Assembly (NCBI GenBank): GCA_028281485.1
Contig: JANQJT010000116.1
Coordinates: 1-9,125 of the forward strand
Length of the DNA: 9,125 nt
Origin: Phycisphaeraceae bacterium
GTDB lineage: Bacteria; Planctomycetota; Phycisphaerae; Phycisphaerales; Zrk34
Direction: 5' to 3'
Shown here: positions 6,986 through 9,125 of the stretch, piece after piece
Position numbering within the stretch: position 1 is the first letter of the stretch
Layout of the letters: each line of letters opens with the position of its first letter
The notes under the pieces: generated by a model
Told to the model about the DNA's origin: nothing
The model's database searches: none
What the model saw: only the letters and a program-made list of their open reading frames with translations
Program-made: the position numbers and the translations under genes

Positions 6986-8090
6986 GGATAGTTATGCATG
7001 CAAAACTGGCATTGGTATCAAAAAAAAGCCCGGTCAAAATATGGGCAATATGTGCACTATGGCTTAATGGGGTTGAGATTGAAAAACGTTGGAAGCTATC
7101 CAAAGAACTGACTTTAAAGCCTCTCGGTGATCGTTTTTCAGCAGTACTTAACTCCTACTGCAACGATACAAAGAGGCCAGATTTCACTCCTAAAACTCCA
7201 TCAATTCAGTATTACGCGGGAGCTTATGATCTTAACTTCAGTGAATACATCGATGTTGAACTATGGGCCGAAAGATTAATCGAGCCAGCAATACGCGCAT
7301 CCCACACGATCGGTCCATTAGCTGGAATGATTACCTTTTGTGGGACTATTATGCGCGTATATCCCAACAATTCTAGAAGCCATTGGTTTTGTGGTGGGAG
7401 TACGGAAACTGCTCGTGATCGCTTCAAGCCAGTCTTGTCGGGAGGAGCAGGATGGTCTTACTTTGAAATGTTTAATGAGAAGGTCGTACCCCAATGGCGA
7501 ACTGCATGTATGGCGCTTGCGGGGATATATGACGAATCATGGTTTAAACAGAGATACACTTTTATTCCGCGTCATGCGAAAGATCGAGATCTAAAAGGTA
7601 GTCGGCTTGAAAGAAGTCTTGAATTCTTCAATCAAGGCCTCAAGTGGCGCTTCTGCGAAGATACTATTTTTAAGATGATGCTGTGCTTGGAAGTACTTTT
7701 CCAAGACATTTGTGATACAAAATGGATGAGAGCGATTACCACAGCAAAGCTTATCGGCGGAACTAACCAAAGGCAGCGTGAGAACGTGCAAATTGCTATT
7801 GATGCTGCCGAACTCCGCAATAATATTGCGCATGGTAAATACGCACCGTATCAGTATGGTCGTGGGCATCAAAAAACAGATGAACTGTGTCGTATTAGCA
7901 CCCAGGCAGTTCGACTTATTCGCGATCTACATCACCGAATTGTTTGTGATCGAAAACTCTTGGAACTCTATCAGAAGAATGATAGCGGATTGCTGCAAGA
8001 GTATTATCTTGATCTCTGGTTGAAATGAACTGCAGATCAAACTGACGTTCACAATCTTGCTCATAGTTGACGATCGCGATCAAGTATGAC
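6790..8090 (+). mobile_element. Putative acquired cassette in the 3' end of polA (substitute polA tail plus HEPN-like gene)
   Basis: A ~1.3 kb block whose composition differs from both sides: sample lines give 28/60 GC in the polA tail and 26-31/60 in the following gene, against 41/60 in upstream polA. It holds, in order, a substitute 3' end of polA, a short gap, a HEPN-motif gene and ~60 bases of gap. On its right side the displaced high-GC polA end resumes at about 8085. A block bounded inside polA on the left and by a second polA tail on the right is best explained by entry of foreign DNA into polA with regeneration of the reading frame. No integrase, transposase, terminal inverted repeat or long direct repeat is seen, so it may be a satellite, a decayed element, or a product of homology-assisted recombination. 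Edges are estimated to within tens of bases. Confidence 0.6.
6994..8028 (+). CDS. HEPN-motif protein of unknown function (Apea-like HEPN candidate ribonuclease)
   Basis: A 344-residue soluble protein not recognised as a named family over its full length. The C-terminal third looks like an Apea-like HEPN domain: a helix KMMLCLEVLFQDI (227-239), a polar stretch, then ELRNNIAHGKY (273-283) containing the R-x4-H motif (Arg275...His280) that forms the RNase active site in HEPN proteins, followed by a long helix (~295-315). The first ~200 residues are mixed, rich in Trp, Tyr and Phe, with no motif I recognise; in HEPN toxins such a part often senses or binds a trigger. Base use is AT-richer than its neighbours, so it is probably acquired. 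It starts eight bases after polA, and AGGGA on the polA stop codon acts as its ribosome site. RNase activity and a defence role are inferences from the motif and context. Confidence 0.8.
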   Translation: MHAKLALVSKKSPVKIWAICALWLNGVEIEKRWKLSKELTLKPLGDRFSAVLNSYCNDTKRPDFTPKTPSIQYYAGAYDLNFSEYIDVELWAERLIEPAIRASHTIGPLAGMITFCGTIMRVYPNNSRSHWFCGGSTETARDRFKPVLSGGAGWSYFEMFNEKVVPQWRTACMALAGIYDESWFKQRYTFIPRHAKDRDLKGSRLERSLEFFNQGLKWRFCEDTIFKMMLCLEVLFQDICDTKWMRAITTAKLIGGTNQRQRENVQIAIDAAELRNNIAHGKYAPYQYGRGHQKTDELCRISTQAVRLIRDLHHRIVCDRKLLELYQKNDSGLLQEYYLDLWLK

Positions 8091-8204
8091 CGATCGGAAG
8101 CCCAGTCGGCCATCCTGACCGACGAGATGCAGGGTGCGATGGAGCTGGCCGTGCCCCTGAAGGTCGAGCCCAGCTGGGGCACGAGCTGGTTCGACACCAA
8201 GTAG
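8085..8204 (+). pseudogene. Displaced original C-terminus of polA (gene relic)
   Basis: Translated in frame, this stretch reads YDRSEAQSAILTDEMQGAME, then LAVPLKVEPSWGTSWFDTK and a TAG stop. It aligns without gaps to the last 40 residues of the intact polA product (17 of 40 identical counting from two residues further upstream; MEL-VPLKV and WG-SW-D-K are shared), and about 47 of 66 bases match over the last 22 codons. It has no start, no motif C and no open frame reaching back to the HEPN gene (in-frame stops at 8043 and 8064). Its high-GC codons match upstream polA, so it is the likely native end of the host gene. About 25 codons equivalent to polA residues 894-918 are missing from it. A shared remnant function is unlikely. 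Confidence 0.85.
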
Positions 8205-8233
8205 GGGGCGAGCCCTATTCTGTCACGACCGAC

Positions 8234-8262
8234 TAAACAGGACATGCGGGTTTGCTTACACT
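8234..8262 (+). promoter_or_regulatory. Candidate promoter of the TrpB2-like gene
   Basis: TAAACA (8234-8239) and TACACT (8257-8262) are spaced by 17 bases, each matching four of six sigma-70 positions, and would give a leader of about 20 bases. The preceding polA relic ends at 8204 with only a weak five-pair hairpin (8202-8217), so read-through from upstream is also possible. Confidence 0.3.
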
Positions 8263-8278
8263 ATTCGGTCCACACCGT

Positions 8279-8283
8279 AAGGA
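8279..8283 (+). promoter_or_regulatory. Ribosome binding site of the TrpB2-like gene
   Basis: AAGGA lies seven bases before ATG 8291 and supports that start. Confidence 0.75.
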
Positions 8284-8290
8284 TTGCAAC

Positions 8291-9125
8291 ATGGCCGATA
8301 GCGTGAAATACGTGCTCGACGAGAGCGACCTGCCTGTCAGTTGGTACAACATCGCCGGCGACCTGCCCGAGCCGATGCCCCCCGTGCTCCACCCCGGCAC
8401 GACCCAGCCGATCACCCCCGGCGATCTCGAGCCCCTGTTCCCGATGTCTCTCATCGAACAGGAGGTCTCCACCGAGCGCACCATCGACATCCCCAAGCCC
8501 GTGCGCGACATCTATCGCCAATGGCGGCCCACCCCGCTGTACCGCGCTCGCCGCCTCGAGCAGGCGCTCGATACGCCCGCCAAGCTCTACTACAAATACG
8601 AGGGCGTCTCGCCCACCGGCTCACACAAACCCAACACCTCCGTGCCGCAGGCCTTCTACAACAAGGAGGCCGGCGTGACCAAGCTGTCGACCGAGACCGG
8701 CGCCGGGCAGTGGGGCTCGTCGCTGGCGTTCGCCGGTGCGCTGCTGGGTCTGGAGGTGCTGGTGTATATGGTCAAGGTCTCCTTCGGTCACAAGCCTTAC
8801 CGGCGCGCGATGATGGAGGCGTTCGGCTCGCGGTGCATCGCCAGCCCGTCCGACACCACGCAGTCCGGCCGAGCCATTCTCGAAAAAGACCCGGACTGTC
8901 CCGGCTCGCTGGGCATCGCGATCTCCGAAGCGGTGGAGATCGCCGCCACGCGCGACGACACCAAGTACGCGTTGGGTTCGGTGCTCAATCACGTGCTGCT
9001 GCACCAGACGGTGATCGGTCTGGAAGCGATGAAGCAGATGGAAATGGCCGGCGACGACCCCGACGTGATCGTCGGTTGCACCGGCGGCGGGTCGAACTTC
9101 GCCGGCATCGCCTTCCCGTTTATCG
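8291..9125 (+). CDS. trpB2: TrpB2-type tryptophan synthase beta-like PLP enzyme, 3'-truncated by the window
   Basis: The first 278 residues of a pyridoxal-phosphate enzyme of the TrpB2 branch, which joins indole and serine to make tryptophan. The family is usually about 430-460 residues, so a bit over half is visible. Seen are the long TrpB2 N-terminal lead (WYNIAGDLPEPMPPVLHPGT, 18-37), RPTPLYRARRLE (79-90), and SPTGSHKPNTSVPQAFYNK (107-125), in which Lys113 should form the Schiff base with PLP. TETGAGQWGSSLAFA (134-148) and the phosphate-binding loop CTGGGSNFAG (263-272) follow. HKPNT and GQWG rather than HKxN and GQHG place it with TrpB2 rather than TrpB1. No trpA is visible beside it, which fits TrpB2 enzymes that work without a tight alpha partner. 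The start at 8291 has a good ribosome site. The frame is open to the last base. Cytoplasmic. Confidence 0.93.
   Translation, partial: MADSVKYVLDESDLPVSWYNIAGDLPEPMPPVLHPGTTQPITPGDLEPLFPMSLIEQEVSTERTIDIPKPVRDIYRQWRPTPLYRARRLEQALDTPAKLYYKYEGVSPTGSHKPNTSVPQAFYNKEAGVTKLSTETGAGQWGSSLAFAGALLGLEVLVYMVKVSFGHKPYRRAMMEAFGSRCIASPSDTTQSGRAILEKDPDCPGSLGIAISEAVEIAATRDDTKYALGSVLNHVLLHQTVIGLEAMKQMEMAGDDPDVIVGCTGGGSNFAGIAFPFI

Noticed and set aside
7591..7872. Antisense frame inside the HEPN-like gene as an antitoxin
   Set aside because: No ribosome site or recognisable fold, and the plus-strand gene explains the region.
6790..8090. A classical insertion sequence or prophage
   Set aside because: No transposase, integrase, terminal inverted repeats or clear target duplication can be found.
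6787..8100. CGATCG copies as proven attachment sites
   Set aside because: The hexamer recurs elsewhere in the window (for example near 495, 1509, 4565 and 5591), and the two edge copies sit in different reading phases, so they cannot be claimed as att cores.
8202..8217. Hairpin TAGGG/CCCTA after the polA relic as a terminator
   Set aside because: Only five pairs and no T-run; at best a decayed terminator.
1..9125. CRISPR arrays, tRNA or rRNA genes
   Set aside because: No regularly spaced repeats, cloverleaf or conserved rRNA sequence was seen.

Overview
The window looks like a chromosome segment of a high-GC Gram-negative bacterium, most likely a member of the Planctomycetota (Phycisphaerae-like). 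This rests on the style of the amino-acid symporter, the TrpB2-type enzyme and the DNA polymerase I, and on GC near two thirds in the core genes (41/60 in one polA line counted by hand). The placement is an inference.

Layout, left to right. Positions 1-2198 (+) hold the 3' part of an alanine/sodium (AGCS) symporter gene with an unusual ~210-residue helical insert ahead of its first main membrane segment; a clear intrinsic terminator follows. Positions 2412-2852 (+) encode a small two-CBS-domain protein with its own terminator. Two genes on the minus strand form a tight pair: a Bcp-type peroxiredoxin (4066-3587) followed by an AIM24/TIGR00266-family protein (3576-2917). A 48-base divergent gap separates them from polA (4115-6985, +), a full three-domain DNA polymerase I. 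Positions 8291-9125 (+) hold the 5' part of a TrpB2-like gene.

The main point of interest is 6790-8090. Near 6790, inside the polA polymerase domain, composition drops from about 68% GC to about 45% GC. The last ~64 codons of polA, including catalytic motif C, are AT-richer and look foreign, and they end in a normal stop at 6985. Eight bases later begins an AT-richer gene for a 344-residue protein with an R-x4-H motif (RNNIAH) of HEPN-type ribonucleases. After that gene, at 8085-8204, lies a second, high-GC and non-identical copy of the polA C-terminus ending in WGTSWFDTK and a stop, matching WGKSWYDCK of the intact gene. The simplest reading is that a foreign cassette carrying a substitute polA 3' end plus a HEPN gene entered the 3' end of polA, kept the polymerase whole, and pushed the original tail downstream as a relic. 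The logic resembles elements that regenerate the 3' end of their target gene (for example e14 in icd), but no recombinase is visible here.

The HEPN gene sits directly behind polA with a Shine-Dalgarno-like sequence on the polA stop codon. It may therefore be read from the polA transcript and coupled to polA translation, which would make it a candidate undescribed defence or toxin gene wired to a DNA repair polymerase.
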